DNA of 64,000 bases, taken from Pantoea cypripedii. Its GTDB lineage: Bacteria; Pseudomonadota; Gammaproteobacteria; Enterobacterales; Enterobacteriaceae. Made by a program: the position numbers and the translations under genes. Below the pieces are notes generated by a model. It was not told the DNA's origin. It saw nothing but the letters and a program-made list of their open reading frames with translations, and ran no database searches. This document shows positions 41,350 through 49,436 of the stretch, piece by piece (the stretch's first letter is position 1; every line of letters starts with the position of its first letter). The stretch is taken from assembly GCF_011395035.1 (NCBI RefSeq), contig NZ_CP024768.1, positions 4,290,893 to 4,354,892 of the forward strand, in the 5' to 3' direction.

Positions 41350-41442
41350 AGCAGGTTAAAACTTTGTGATGACTGATTGGGCACAACCATAGCGCCCGCA
41401 ACAGGCAGGCGCAATGGTCAGGCGGGGAAAAGGTGCAAAGCC

Positions 41443-42417
41443 TTATTTCACTACCTCAGGATTGACACAATTCTTCTCGATTTTGCCGGTCAGCGCGGCG
41501 ATCAGGTTATCCACCGCATCACTCATCATGCCGTAGCGGGTTTCATGGGTGGCGGAACCGATATGCGGCAGCGTCACCACATTCGGCAGCTTCAGCAGGG
41601 CGGAATCGGCAGGGACGGGCTCCTGCTCGAACACGTCCAGACCCGCAGCGTGAATGGTGCCGTCCTGCAAGGCCGCGATCAGCGCCTGCTCATCGACCAC
41701 CGGGCCGCGTCCGGCGTTGATCAGAATGGCGCTCGGCTTCATCATTTTCAGCTGTGCAGTACCAATCATATGATGCGTCTGCTCGGTCAGCGGCAGGCTG
41801 ATGCAGACAAAATCGCTCTCCTTCAGCAGCGTTTCCAGATCGCAGGCGCGTGCGCCAAAACGGGTTTCCGCTTCGCTATGCTGACGACGTGCGTTGTACA
41901 GAATCTTCATACCGAAACCGAAATGCGCGCGCTGTGCCAGCGCCAGACCGATGCGGCCCATGCCGAGGATGCCGAGGGTTTTATGATGGACATCCACGCC
42001 GTATTTTTCCGGGCCGATGCTGCTTTGCCAGCCACCGGCTTTCACCCATGCATCCAGTTCGGTGACGCGGCGGGCGCTGCTCAGTACCAGCGCCATCATG
42101 GTGTCGGCGACGGTTTCGGTCAGCACGGTCGGCGTGTGCATCAGCACCACGCCCTGCTTGCTGAGGGCCGCGACATCGAAATTGTCATAACCCACCGACA
42201 CGGTGGAACAGGCGCGCAACGCGGGCATCTGCGCCAGTAAATCGCTGTTTACCTTACCCCCGGAACCCAGCAGCCCCTGCGCCTGTTGAAACTGTGCCGC
42301 GTGCTGTTTGACGCTTTCTGGCGAAATATCGCTGACTTCGGTCACGGTGAAATGCGCGTCCAGTTTGGCACGCAGGTCTTCCGGCAGGCTCTTGTAAAGA
42401 ATCACAGCAGGTTTCAT
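41443..42417 (-). CDS. ghrB: 2-ketoaldonate reductase (GhrB/KguD-type)
   Basis: This 324-residue D-isomer-specific 2-hydroxyacid dehydrogenase has the same length as E. coli GhrB (TkrA). The Rossmann motif is LGILGMGRIGLALAQR. The catalytic Arg is in NAGRGPVVDEQALI, Glu in DVFEQEP and His in LPHIGSATHETR. As the last gene of a kguE-K-T-D operon it probably acts as KguD, reducing 2-keto-6-phosphogluconate to 6-phosphogluconate, though GhrB-type enzymes also reduce free 2-ketogluconate and glyoxylate. A GGGCGAC/GTCGCCC hairpin at 42444-42461 separates it from the transporter gene. Confidence 0.9.
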   Translation of the reverse strand: MKPAVILYKSLPEDLRAKLDAHFTVTEVSDISPESVKQHAAQFQQAQGLLGSGGKVNSDLLAQMPALRACSTVSVGYDNFDVAALSKQGVVLMHTPTVLTETVADTMMALVLSSARRVTELDAWVKAGGWQSSIGPEKYGVDVHHKTLGILGMGRIGLALAQRAHFGFGMKILYNARRQHSEAETRFGARACDLETLLKESDFVCISLPLTEQTHHMIGTAQLKMMKPSAILINAGRGPVVDEQALIAALQDGTIHAAGLDVFEQEPVPADSALLKLPNVVTLPHIGSATHETRYGMMSDAVDNLIAALTGKIEKNCVNPEVVK

Positions 42418-42486
42418 CTTTTGCTCCCTGTAGAACGAGTGACGGGCGACCAGCGTCGCCCGGAAAAGTCATTTCAGCTTACGCTT

Positions 42487-43767
42487 TCAGGCGTGTTTTG
42501 CCCCGTGCAGCGGCGGCGTTTTGTTTTCAGCGGGTTTGACGACCAGCGTCAGCCAGACTGACGCCAGCAGGGCTGCCCCCATAAAAATGTAAGAGGCCGA
42601 CGGGCTACCGGTTGCGCCATTAAGATAGCCTACAATCCATGAGCCGACGAAGGAACCGAGTGCGCCCATGCTATTAATCAGCGCCATCGCGCCCCCTGCC
42701 ACATTGCGCGGCAGCATTTCCGGAATGATGGCGAAGAACGGACCGTACGGGGCGTACATCGCACCACCGGCAATCACCAGCAGCGCATATGACAGCCAGA
42801 AATTGCTGGAGCCTGCCAGATACGAACCGAGGAAAGCCAGCGCGCCAATCAGCAGCAGCGGCCAGACAAACAGTTTACGGTTCTGCATCTTATCCGAGGC
42901 CCACGACACCACGATCATCGCAATGGTGGCGACCAGATAAGGCACCGCCGACAGCCAGCCCGCTTCCACCATACCCATTTGCGTACCGTTACGCAGGATG
43001 GAGGGCAGCCACAGCACGAAGCCATACACGCCAATACTCCAGGCAAAGTATTGCAGGCAAAGCAGGACAACATTACGGTTACGGAAGGCTTCGCCGTAAT
43101 TACGCACCGCTTTGATACCTTCCTGCTCTTTCTGCAACTGCGCCTGCAACGCGGCTTTCTCGCTGTCGCTCATCCATTTCGCCTGCGCCGGTTTGTCCTG
43201 CACCAGGAACCACCAGGCGATGGCCCAGATCACCGCCGGAATCCCTTCGAAGATAAACATTTCACGCCAGCCGAAGGAATCGATCAGATAGCCCGACACT
43301 ACCGACATCCACAGCACCGTCACCGGGTTACCAAGGATCAGAAAGGTGTTGGCGCGCGAACGTTCGGATTTAGTGAACCAGTTGCTGATGTAAATCAGCA
43401 TCGCGGGCATCACCGCCGCTTCCACCACGCCGAGGACAAAGCGGATGGCCGCCAGCATCGGGATATTGCTGACGACCCCGGTCAGCGAGGCGCACAGCCC
43501 CCACAGCACCAGGCAGCAGAAAATCAGCTTTTTCACGCTGCGGCGTTCGGCGTACACCGCACCAGGGATCTGGAAAAAGAAGTAGCCAAGGAAGAACAGC
43601 GCGCCGAGCAGCGATGACATGCCTTTGGTGATGCCAAGGTCGTCGTTAATGCCTGCGGCCGAGGCGAAGCTAAAGTTCGCGCGGTCGAGATACGCCAGAC
43701 TGTAGGTGATAAACACGATGGGCATGATAAACCACCAGCGTTTTGGCGCGATTGTCTGCGTTTTCAT
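42487..43767 (-). CDS. kguT: 2-ketogluconate MFS transporter KguT
   Basis: This is a 426-residue ACS-family MFS importer with about twelve hydrophobic segments. The TM1 region YSLAYLDRANFSFASAAGI and the loop ERRSVKKLIF are typical of hexonate carriers. Its place between a PfkB kinase and a 2-ketoaldonate reductase matches the Pseudomonas kguT position, so 2-ketogluconate uptake is the best inference. It starts at ATG 43767. A REP-like element separates it from kguK. Confidence 0.85.
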   Translation of the reverse strand: MKTQTIAPKRWWFIMPIVFITYSLAYLDRANFSFASAAGINDDLGITKGMSSLLGALFFLGYFFFQIPGAVYAERRSVKKLIFCCLVLWGLCASLTGVVSNIPMLAAIRFVLGVVEAAVMPAMLIYISNWFTKSERSRANTFLILGNPVTVLWMSVVSGYLIDSFGWREMFIFEGIPAVIWAIAWWFLVQDKPAQAKWMSDSEKAALQAQLQKEQEGIKAVRNYGEAFRNRNVVLLCLQYFAWSIGVYGFVLWLPSILRNGTQMGMVEAGWLSAVPYLVATIAMIVVSWASDKMQNRKLFVWPLLLIGALAFLGSYLAGSSNFWLSYALLVIAGGAMYAPYGPFFAIIPEMLPRNVAGGAMALINSMGALGSFVGSWIVGYLNGATGSPSASYIFMGAALLASVWLTLVVKPAENKTPPLHGAKHA

Positions 43768-43780
43768 ACGTTTATCCTCT

Positions 43781-43804
43781 GCGCGATAAATCGCGCCGCT
43801 ACGG
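43781..43804. repeat. REP-like palindrome
   Basis: GCGCGATAAATCGCGCCGCT and ACGG form one unit of the dispersed REP family, here inside the kgu operon between kguK and kguT. Confidence 0.82.
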
Positions 43805-43806
43805 GG

Positions 43807-44751
43807 TTAATAATCGCCAAGGGTGGCGCGTGTCGGCAGCCCTTCGCTATCACCCGCCACCTGAATGGCCAGCGAGCCAATTTTGTTGCCGCGCAGGATC
43901 GCCTGCGGCAGGGTTTTGCCCTCCAGCAGGGCGCTGATCAGGCCGACGGCAAAGCCATCACCGGCACCGACGGTATCGACTACCTTGTCGACGCGAATCG
44001 GTGCCACCAGACCTTTGTCGCCGTCGGCAGTTTTGAACCAGGCACCGTCGCTGCCGGTTTTGATCACCACCGCTCTGACCCCTTTATCCAGGTAGAAATC
44101 AGCGATGGCTTCCGGCTGGCGGTAGCCGGTGAGAATCAATCCTTCGCGCTCGCCCGGCAGTACCCAGTCGGCGTATTCCGCCAGCAGGTTTAGCTGTTTA
44201 CGCATCTCCTCTTCGCTGCGCCACAGCACCGGCCGCAGGTTGGGATCAAAGGAGATGGTTTTGCCCTGGGCGCGCATCTCTTTGGCGGCGTGTTTACAGA
44301 GCGCCAGTGAGGTGTCGGAGATTGCTGCCGCCACGCCGCTCAGATGCAGATGGCGTGCATGGCCGAAATAGCTGGCATTGAAGTCATCCCGCGACAAATG
44401 GCTGGCGGCGGACCCGGCACGGAAATATTCCACTTCAGGATCGGAGCCATCATCGACGCGGGATTTGAGCTGAAAACCGGTGCGATAGCGCGTATCAACG
44501 GTGACGCAGCGATGATCAACGGCTTCTTTTGCCAGCTGTTGCAGGGTAAAGCGACCAAAGCTGTCGTCACCCACCCGACTTACCCAGCCCACCTGCAATC
44601 CCAGGCGCGCCAGACCAATTGCCACGTTAAGTTCGGCACCGGCGATGCGTTTGGTAAAACGCCCGGCAGCGGCCAGATCGCCGGTTTGCTCAGCGATAAA
44701 CATCGCCATCGCTTCGCCAATGGTGACGACATCAAGTTGTGTCTGGGACAT
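43807..44751 (-). CDS. kguK: 2-ketogluconate kinase KguK (PfkB family)
   Basis: This 314-residue ribokinase-type kinase resembles KdgK/KguK. The N terminus is DVVTIGEAMAMFIAEQ, the substrate region is TKRIAGAELNVAIGLARLG, and the catalytic PfkB signature is DTVGAGDGFAVGLI. In the kgu pathway it makes 2-keto-6-phosphogluconate; the alternative is a 2-keto-3-deoxygluconate kinase. The ATG at 44751 has a GCTGACG-type weak site, 10 bp after the kguE stop; the frame is open upstream. Context favours KguK. Confidence 0.87.
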   Translation of the reverse strand: MSQTQLDVVTIGEAMAMFIAEQTGDLAAAGRFTKRIAGAELNVAIGLARLGLQVGWVSRVGDDSFGRFTLQQLAKEAVDHRCVTVDTRYRTGFQLKSRVDDGSDPEVEYFRAGSAASHLSRDDFNASYFGHARHLHLSGVAAAISDTSLALCKHAAKEMRAQGKTISFDPNLRPVLWRSEEEMRKQLNLLAEYADWVLPGEREGLILTGYRQPEAIADFYLDKGVRAVVIKTGSDGAWFKTADGDKGLVAPIRVDKVVDTVGAGDGFAVGLISALLEGKTLPQAILRGNKIGSLAIQVAGDSEGLPTRATLGDY

Positions 44752-44761
44752 CGTCAGCTCC

Positions 44762-45508
44762 TTAGCAGGCGCGCAGCAGGTCAACGTAATGGCGCGTTAC
44801 CGCCACCAAATCGTCGCCTTCCAGCGGGAATTCAATACCGCGAGGGACATCGCCGGGCAGCGCCTGCAACAGGGCGCGCCAGTCTTCGGGGCTGTCATCC
44901 AGCGCGATGGCGCGGAAACTGTTGTTGTGTGGCACGGCAGTTTTGACATGCACGTAGCCGACATAGCGGCTCAGCTGCTGTGCCGCCTGCATGGCGTCTT
45001 CGCCGGTCCAGTGCCAGTTCGCCATATCAAAAGTCATTTGCAGCGGCAGCGCGGCATCAAAGGCGTGATGGAAAAAGCGTTGCATCGGGGCCAGTTTGCA
45101 ATCGGCGGTCTGATCGTTTTCCACCACCAGTTTGACCGGGGTAGCGTTCAGTACCGCAAGTAAGGCATCGAAGTGCGGCTCGACATAACGGCCAAGCGAC
45201 AGCTTCAGGCGCTGTGCGCCGAGCAGCCCGGCTTCGAGCAGCAGTTGCGCCAGATGGGGATTCAGTGCGCCATCGGCCAGGTACAGTGTTTCCGGGGCGG
45301 AATAGCACACGCTCAGCCCCTGCTGGGCAATAGCCTCACCCAGCGCGGGCAGCTGGCTTATCTCATCGGCACCGAATAATTCACGGCGAATTTCCACACC
45401 ATCCGCCCCTGCCTGTTTAATCAGCGGCAGCAGCGCAGCCTGGCCGCCCAGTTCTGCTACTTTGGTGGTGCCGTAAGCGGCTGTTACAACGATAATTTCT
45501 GGTTTCAT
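44762..45508 (-). CDS. kguE: KguE, sugar phosphate isomerase/epimerase-family TIM barrel
   Basis: This 248-residue protein of the xylose-isomerase-like TIM-barrel family has the expected acidic and His ligands in DGVEIRRELFGADE, VVENDQTADCK and MTFDMANWHWTGEDA. The ending GIEFPLEGDDLVAVTRHYVDLL also fits. It is the first gene of the operon, matching Pseudomonas kguE; its exact step in 2-ketogluconate use is not established. The ATG at 45508 has a GGAGAGATGAG site. A perfect palindromic operator lies 51 bp upstream. Confidence 0.85.
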   Translation of the reverse strand: MKPEIIVVTAAYGTTKVAELGGQAALLPLIKQAGADGVEIRRELFGADEISQLPALGEAIAQQGLSVCYSAPETLYLADGALNPHLAQLLLEAGLLGAQRLKLSLGRYVEPHFDALLAVLNATPVKLVVENDQTADCKLAPMQRFFHHAFDAALPLQMTFDMANWHWTGEDAMQAAQQLSRYVGYVHVKTAVPHNNSFRAIALDDSPEDWRALLQALPGDVPRGIEFPLEGDDLVAVTRHYVDLLRAC

Positions 45509-45558
45509 CTCATCTCTCCGGGCGCAAACAGCTTGCCAAACGTTATAAAAACGTTAGA

Positions 45559-45572
45559 TGGAACCGGTTCCA
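45559..45572. promoter_or_regulatory. PtxS-like operator upstream of kguE
   Basis: TGGAACCGGTTCCA is a perfect 14-bp palindrome. It differs from the known PtxS site TGAAACCGGTTTCA by one symmetric base per half. It lies in the kguE promoter region, with the ptxS-like repressor gene upstream on the same strand. Two AACGTT half-sites lie beside it (45540-45555). Confidence 0.85.
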
Positions 45573-45634
45573 AAGAAAAGCGACAGATCGCGGAAGTATG
45601 ATCCTGCTCACGAAGTGAGCCGTAGCGGGAAATC

Positions 45635-45691
45635 GGTCACCATAAATGGTGACCCTACTGGGTTCTTGTAGGGAGCGCATTTATGCGCTCC
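45635..45691. repeat. Twin-hairpin repeat between kguE and the ptxS-like gene
   Basis: GGTCACCATAAATGGTGACC (45635-45654) and GGAGCGCATTTATGCGCTCC (45672-45691) are joined by CCCTAC…GTAGGG. The layout is the same as at 23152-23203. A separate short palindrome, GCTCACGAAGTGAGC, lies at 45606-45620. Confidence 0.8.
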
Positions 45692-45717
45692 GGGCAGGCG
45701 ACATCTGACAGGATAAA

Positions 45718-46743
45718 TCAACGCAGCCGCTGGCTGGAACCACGCACGATCAGCTCGCCGGAAAACACCTGCTCGGAGATCGGTTGATCATCGCCTTCAA
45801 TACGCGCGATAACCTTTTCCAGCGCGGCATAGCCGATCTGCCAGGTTGGTTGTTTCAGGGTGGTGATGCCAGGGCCAGCCAGCGCAGCCCACTCCAGTTC
45901 ATCGAAGCCGAGCAGGCCGATTGATTCGCCCCAGTTGAGGTTAAGACGTTGCATTGCGCGCGCCACCTGCAACGTCAGGGCACCGTTGGCGGCGACGATG
46001 GCGCAGCGTTTTCCGGCATGACGCTGGCGGAAATCGCGCAGCGCCGCATCCATCAGCGCGGGCTGATGCAGGGCGACTTCGGTGTTTTCTGCCTGCACCG
46101 CAGGCTGCGATTGCGCGCTGCTGAAGAACGCAGCCAGGCGCTCGCGGCGGGTGTTGACGCTGCCCAGAGGTTCACTGAGGAACAGCAGCGCTTCATAACC
46201 GTTATCCAGCAGGTGTTGAGTGGCTTGTTGCGCCGCTTCCGGGTTATTCAGCCCTACCACATCACAGGCGAAATCAGGGATTTTGCGGTCAATCAGTACC
46301 ATCGGTAGCATTGACTGTTGCAGCTGGCGCAGCACGTCTTCACGCATGCCGACAGCATTCACCACAATGCCTTCCACCTGATAGCTGCTCAGCAGTTGCA
46401 GGTAATGCTGCTCCAGGTCCACCTCATTGTTGGTGTTACACATCAGCAGGGTAAAACCGTGGCTGCGACAGGCGGCTTCAATTCCGCTCAGCACATCAAC
46501 GGAGTAGGGGTTGGTGATGTCGGCAATGATCAGGCCAATCAGGCGAGTACGTCCACGTTTCAGCCCGCGAGCCATCTGGCTGGGGCGGTAATCGAGTTCA
46601 GCAATCGCCTGTTCAATACGCGCCTTCAGGTCGGGCGACAGCAGGTTCTGCTCGCCGTTCAGATAACGGGAAACGCTGGTTTTCCCGGTTTTTGCTGTAC
46701 GGGCAACATCACTGATAGTCGCGCGGGGCGGCCTGGTCTTCAT
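45718..46743 (-). CDS. ptxS: LacI-family repressor, PtxS-like
   Basis: This 341-residue LacI/GalR regulator has an N-terminal helix-turn-helix (ATISDVARTAKTGKTSVSRYLNGE), a hinge with YRPSQMARGLKRGRT and a periplasmic-binding-protein-like core. It resembles PtxS, which represses kgu genes and is released by 2-ketogluconate. The location next to a kguEKTD operon and the perfect palindrome at 45559 support this. The ATG at 46743 has an AGGTG site; an in-frame upstream ATG gives six extra residues without a site. Confidence 0.83.
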   Translation of the reverse strand: MKTRPPRATISDVARTAKTGKTSVSRYLNGEQNLLSPDLKARIEQAIAELDYRPSQMARGLKRGRTRLIGLIIADITNPYSVDVLSGIEAACRSHGFTLLMCNTNNEVDLEQHYLQLLSSYQVEGIVVNAVGMREDVLRQLQQSMLPMVLIDRKIPDFACDVVGLNNPEAAQQATQHLLDNGYEALLFLSEPLGSVNTRRERLAAFFSSAQSQPAVQAENTEVALHQPALMDAALRDFRQRHAGKRCAIVAANGALTLQVARAMQRLNLNWGESIGLLGFDELEWAALAGPGITTLKQPTWQIGYAALEKVIARIEGDDQPISEQVFSGELIVRGSSQRLR

Positions 46744-46809
46744 TGCATACACCTGGATCAAAAGAAACAGGCGAAGACTATCACAGGAACACCGCTGCGC
46801 AACAACCGG

Positions 46810-47805
46810 CTAGTCAGAAGTGAGGAGCAGACGCGGTTGCCACAGGGTTTGCAGCTGTTCGGGGGGCGTACCTTCCAGCAATTGCAGCACCATTTCGGCG
46901 ATCTTTTCGCCAACATGCTGCTGTGAGCATTGCAGGATGGCATTGACCGGGTGATCGATAATCGAATCATGCGGCAGTCCGTCATAAACAAACAACGGAA
47001 TCGCCTGCGGCCCGCTGAGACGTCCGGCCTGTTGCAAGGCAATCGCAGCACCTTCACCCAGTGGGCTGCAATCGGTGATGATCGCCTGTGGTTGAGGGTC
47101 GTTCGCCAGCCAGGCCGAGGTTTGCTGATAACCCGCACGACGTGAGGGCGGTACGGTGGCAAGCTCCGGGGCAGGAACGGGCGGTTGGTGCGATGCGATG
47201 GCGTCGAGAAAACCCTGACGGCGGTCGCGCACAAAGGAACTGGGTTCATCGCTGCCAATCCACCCCAACCGGGTCAGGCCCTTTGCCAGAAAGTGTTCTG
47301 TCGCCAGCTTCACCCCGGCGTGATTATCGTAGTCAAACCAGGCATAGGGTTGCGCCAGCTGGCTGCGTCCCAGCGCCAGAAAGCGGAAGCCTTTCTGTTG
47401 CAGACGTTGCAGGCGAATGTCATCGGGGGTGGTGTGGGTGACGATCAGCGCATCCATGGCGCGGCTGCGCAGCATACGCAAAGTGCGCTGCTGATCCTGC
47501 GGTTTATCGGCCAGCATCAGCAGATCAATGTCTTCACGGGCAAGGCGTTGATCAATGGTTTGCAGCATGCCGGTGAAATGGCTATCGCTCAGCGGCAATA
47601 CGCTGTCGGGTATCACCAGCCCGACCGTGTTGGTGCGGCCGGTCTTCAGGTGGCGTGCTGCGGCATTAGGACGATAGCCGCGTCGGCTGGCTTCTTCTTC
47701 AATACGTTTGCGTGTGTCTTTAGCCACATCATCATAGCCATTCAGTGCACGACTCACGGTTGTAACGGAAAGTCCGAGGACGGAGGCGATGGCTTTCAGC
47801 GACAT
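46810..47805 (-). CDS. LacI-family transcriptional regulator
   Basis: This 331-residue LacI/GalR protein starts directly with the helix-turn-helix (MSLKAIASVLGLSVTTVSRALNGYDDVA), with hinge YRPNAAARHLKTGRTNTVGLVIPD. The effector domain is full length. The target is unknown: it is 66 bp upstream of the ptxS-like gene on the same strand and divergent from nothing recognisable. A double TGATCA palindrome just before its start suggests autoregulation. Confidence 0.87.
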   Translation of the reverse strand: MSLKAIASVLGLSVTTVSRALNGYDDVAKDTRKRIEEEASRRGYRPNAAARHLKTGRTNTVGLVIPDSVLPLSDSHFTGMLQTIDQRLAREDIDLLMLADKPQDQQRTLRMLRSRAMDALIVTHTTPDDIRLQRLQQKGFRFLALGRSQLAQPYAWFDYDNHAGVKLATEHFLAKGLTRLGWIGSDEPSSFVRDRRQGFLDAIASHQPPVPAPELATVPPSRRAGYQQTSAWLANDPQPQAIITDCSPLGEGAAIALQQAGRLSGPQAIPLFVYDGLPHDSIIDHPVNAILQCSQQHVGEKIAEMVLQLLEGTPPEQLQTLWQPRLLLTSD

Positions 47806-47817
47806 GATGGGCTTCCA

Positions 47818-47836
47818 TTGATCAATTTTTGATCAA
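47818..47836. promoter_or_regulatory. Possible operator of the second LacI regulator
   Basis: TTGATCAATTTTTGATCAA consists of two TTGATCAA palindromes separated by 3 bp, 13 bp upstream of the regulator's ATG. The symmetry fits autoregulation by a LacI dimer. Confidence 0.5.
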
Positions 47837-47928
47837 GCTAACATAAAGAAATCGGCGGCTCTACGGGGGAATAATATTTGAGGGCAGGGGCAGCAGCAAG
47901 CGTCAAAAGTGGAGTAAAAACGTGCGAA

Positions 47929-47956
47929 ATGGGCCTGACGGCGCAGGCCCAAAAGA
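47929..47956 (-). terminator. Terminator of yiaD
   Basis: On the minus strand, GGGCCTG / CAGGCCC with a short loop is followed by ATTTCG, starting a few bases after the yiaD stop codon. Confidence 0.65.
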
Positions 47957-47960
47957 CGAC

Positions 47961-48623
47961 TTAACCCAGCGGGGTGAGGGTGATCTCAACGCGGCGGTTC
48001 TGTGCCTTACCGGCTTCGGTGCTGTTGCTGGCAATCGGGTTATCCGGCCCCATGCCCTGGGTACGCAGGCGGCTGGCTTCGACGCCCTGCACAATCAGCG
48101 CGCTGGCAACGCTTTCCGCACGCTGCTGCGACAGACGCATATTCAGCGCGCGCGTACCGGTACTGTCAGTAAAGCCAACCACATTGACGGCGGTTTTCGG
48201 ATACTCTTTCAGTACCATCGCCACGCCGGTCAGGGTATTGGCACCTGCCGGTTTCAGGTTGCTGCTGCTGGAATCGAAGGTGACATTGTTTGGCATATTC
48301 AGCACGATGTTGTCACCCTGGCGCGTGACGCTGACGCCGGTGCCGCGCATTTTGTCGCGCAGTTTGGCTTCCTGCACATCCATGTAATAACCGATACCGC
48401 CTCCCAGCGCTGCGCCGGAAGCTGCGCCAATCAGCGCCCCTTTACCGCGATCTTTTTTCGAGGATGACAGCATGCCGACACCCGCGCCCAGCACGGCGCC
48501 AAGGCCCGCGCCAATGCCGGATTTCCCTGCTTGTGATTCGCCAGTGTAAGGGTTGGTGGTACAGCCAGATAATGCCAGGCTGCCGCTCAGTAACAAGGCC
48601 AGTGCAACAGTGTGCTTATTCAT
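47961..48623 (-). CDS. yiaD: OmpA-family lipoprotein YiaD
   Basis: This is a 220-residue outer-membrane lipoprotein. The signal peptide MNKHTVALALLLSGSLALSGC ends at a lipobox (ALSGC). A glycine-zipper region (GIGAGLGAVLGAGVGM and GAASGAALGGGIGYYM, residues 35-80) follows. Next is an OmpA-type peptidoglycan-binding domain with NVVGFTDSTGTRALNMRLSQQRA and an NRRVEITL end. E. coli YiaD can suppress bamD defects when overproduced. Length and architecture match. Confidence 0.95.
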   Translation of the reverse strand: MNKHTVALALLLSGSLALSGCTTNPYTGESQAGKSGIGAGLGAVLGAGVGMLSSSKKDRGKGALIGAASGAALGGGIGYYMDVQEAKLRDKMRGTGVSVTRQGDNIVLNMPNNVTFDSSSSNLKPAGANTLTGVAMVLKEYPKTAVNVVGFTDSTGTRALNMRLSQQRAESVASALIVQGVEASRLRTQGMGPDNPIASNSTEAGKAQNRRVEITLTPLG

Positions 48624-48731
48624 AAAAGTCCCTTCGATTTAAATGGGGGGAAAAACCCAAAACGGTGCTGATTATGCCGTTAAATCGTGAGGGAAAGCGT
48701 GAGAATAAGTCTTAAATTGTAAAGAATCGCC

Positions 48732-49292
48732 TCAGAGATTAGCAGGATGGCAGAAACAATCAGTTTGATGATCGTTGATCAGGCCGCAGGCTTGCATATA
48801 GGAATAGCAAATCGTGGGACCGATGAATTTAAAACCACGCTTCTTCAGCGCTTTAGACATTGCTATGGCCGCATCGGAGGTGGTCGGAGCCAGCTTGTAA
48901 TCGGGAAAATGATGCAAAACTGGCGTGTTATCGACAAATCCCCAGATAAAGCGAGAAAAGTCTTCACCGCTGGCTTCCATGGCGAGGAATGCACGCGCAT
49001 TCACCATAATGGCTGAGAGTTTGGCGCGTTGACGAATCAGGCCGCTGTCCTGCATCAGCCGATCGAGATCGGCTTCATCCATCGCAGCCACTGCCTGTGG
49101 GTCAAACTGATGAAAAGCACGCTGGTAGTTTTCGCGTTTTTTTAACACCGTAATCCATGAAAGCCCGGCCTGCTGTCCTTCCAGACACAGCATTTCAAAT
49201 AAGGCACGCTTATCAGTTTGCGGCACGCCCCATTCGGTGTCGTGGTACGCCAGATAGAGCGGATCCTTTGTTACCCAGCCACATCGTTGCAT
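48732..49292 (-). CDS. tag: DNA-3-methyladenine glycosylase I
   Basis: Tag removes 3-methyladenine from alkylated DNA. The 186-residue protein has the N-terminal zinc ligands in MQRCGWVTKDPLYLAYHDTEWG and the C-terminal ones in GLINDHQTDCFCH. The helix-hairpin-helix-type core contains AGLSWITVLKKRENYQRAF and KRGFKFIGPTICYSYMQA. Length is as in E. coli (187). It lies near yiaD, as in E. coli. Confidence 0.97.
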   Translation of the reverse strand: MQRCGWVTKDPLYLAYHDTEWGVPQTDKRALFEMLCLEGQQAGLSWITVLKKRENYQRAFHQFDPQAVAAMDEADLDRLMQDSGLIRQRAKLSAIMVNARAFLAMEASGEDFSRFIWGFVDNTPVLHHFPDYKLAPTTSDAAIAMSKALKKRGFKFIGPTICYSYMQACGLINDHQTDCFCHPANL

Positions 49293-49436
49293 CGCAGTGC
49301 TCCTAAAGCATGAGGAAAATACTTCTCTTTCCTTGACGTATTCAATAATCGGTTAATAGTTAATCAAAGGGCGCCGATAACTGTTTTATCCAATACCTAA
49401 ACGCCCGGTTCCTATCTGGCTCGTCAGGAGTCCTTC

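Noticed and set aside
41377..42240. A 287-codon plus-strand frame opposite ghrB
   Set aside because: It is the complement of a well-supported dehydrogenase gene and resembles no protein family.
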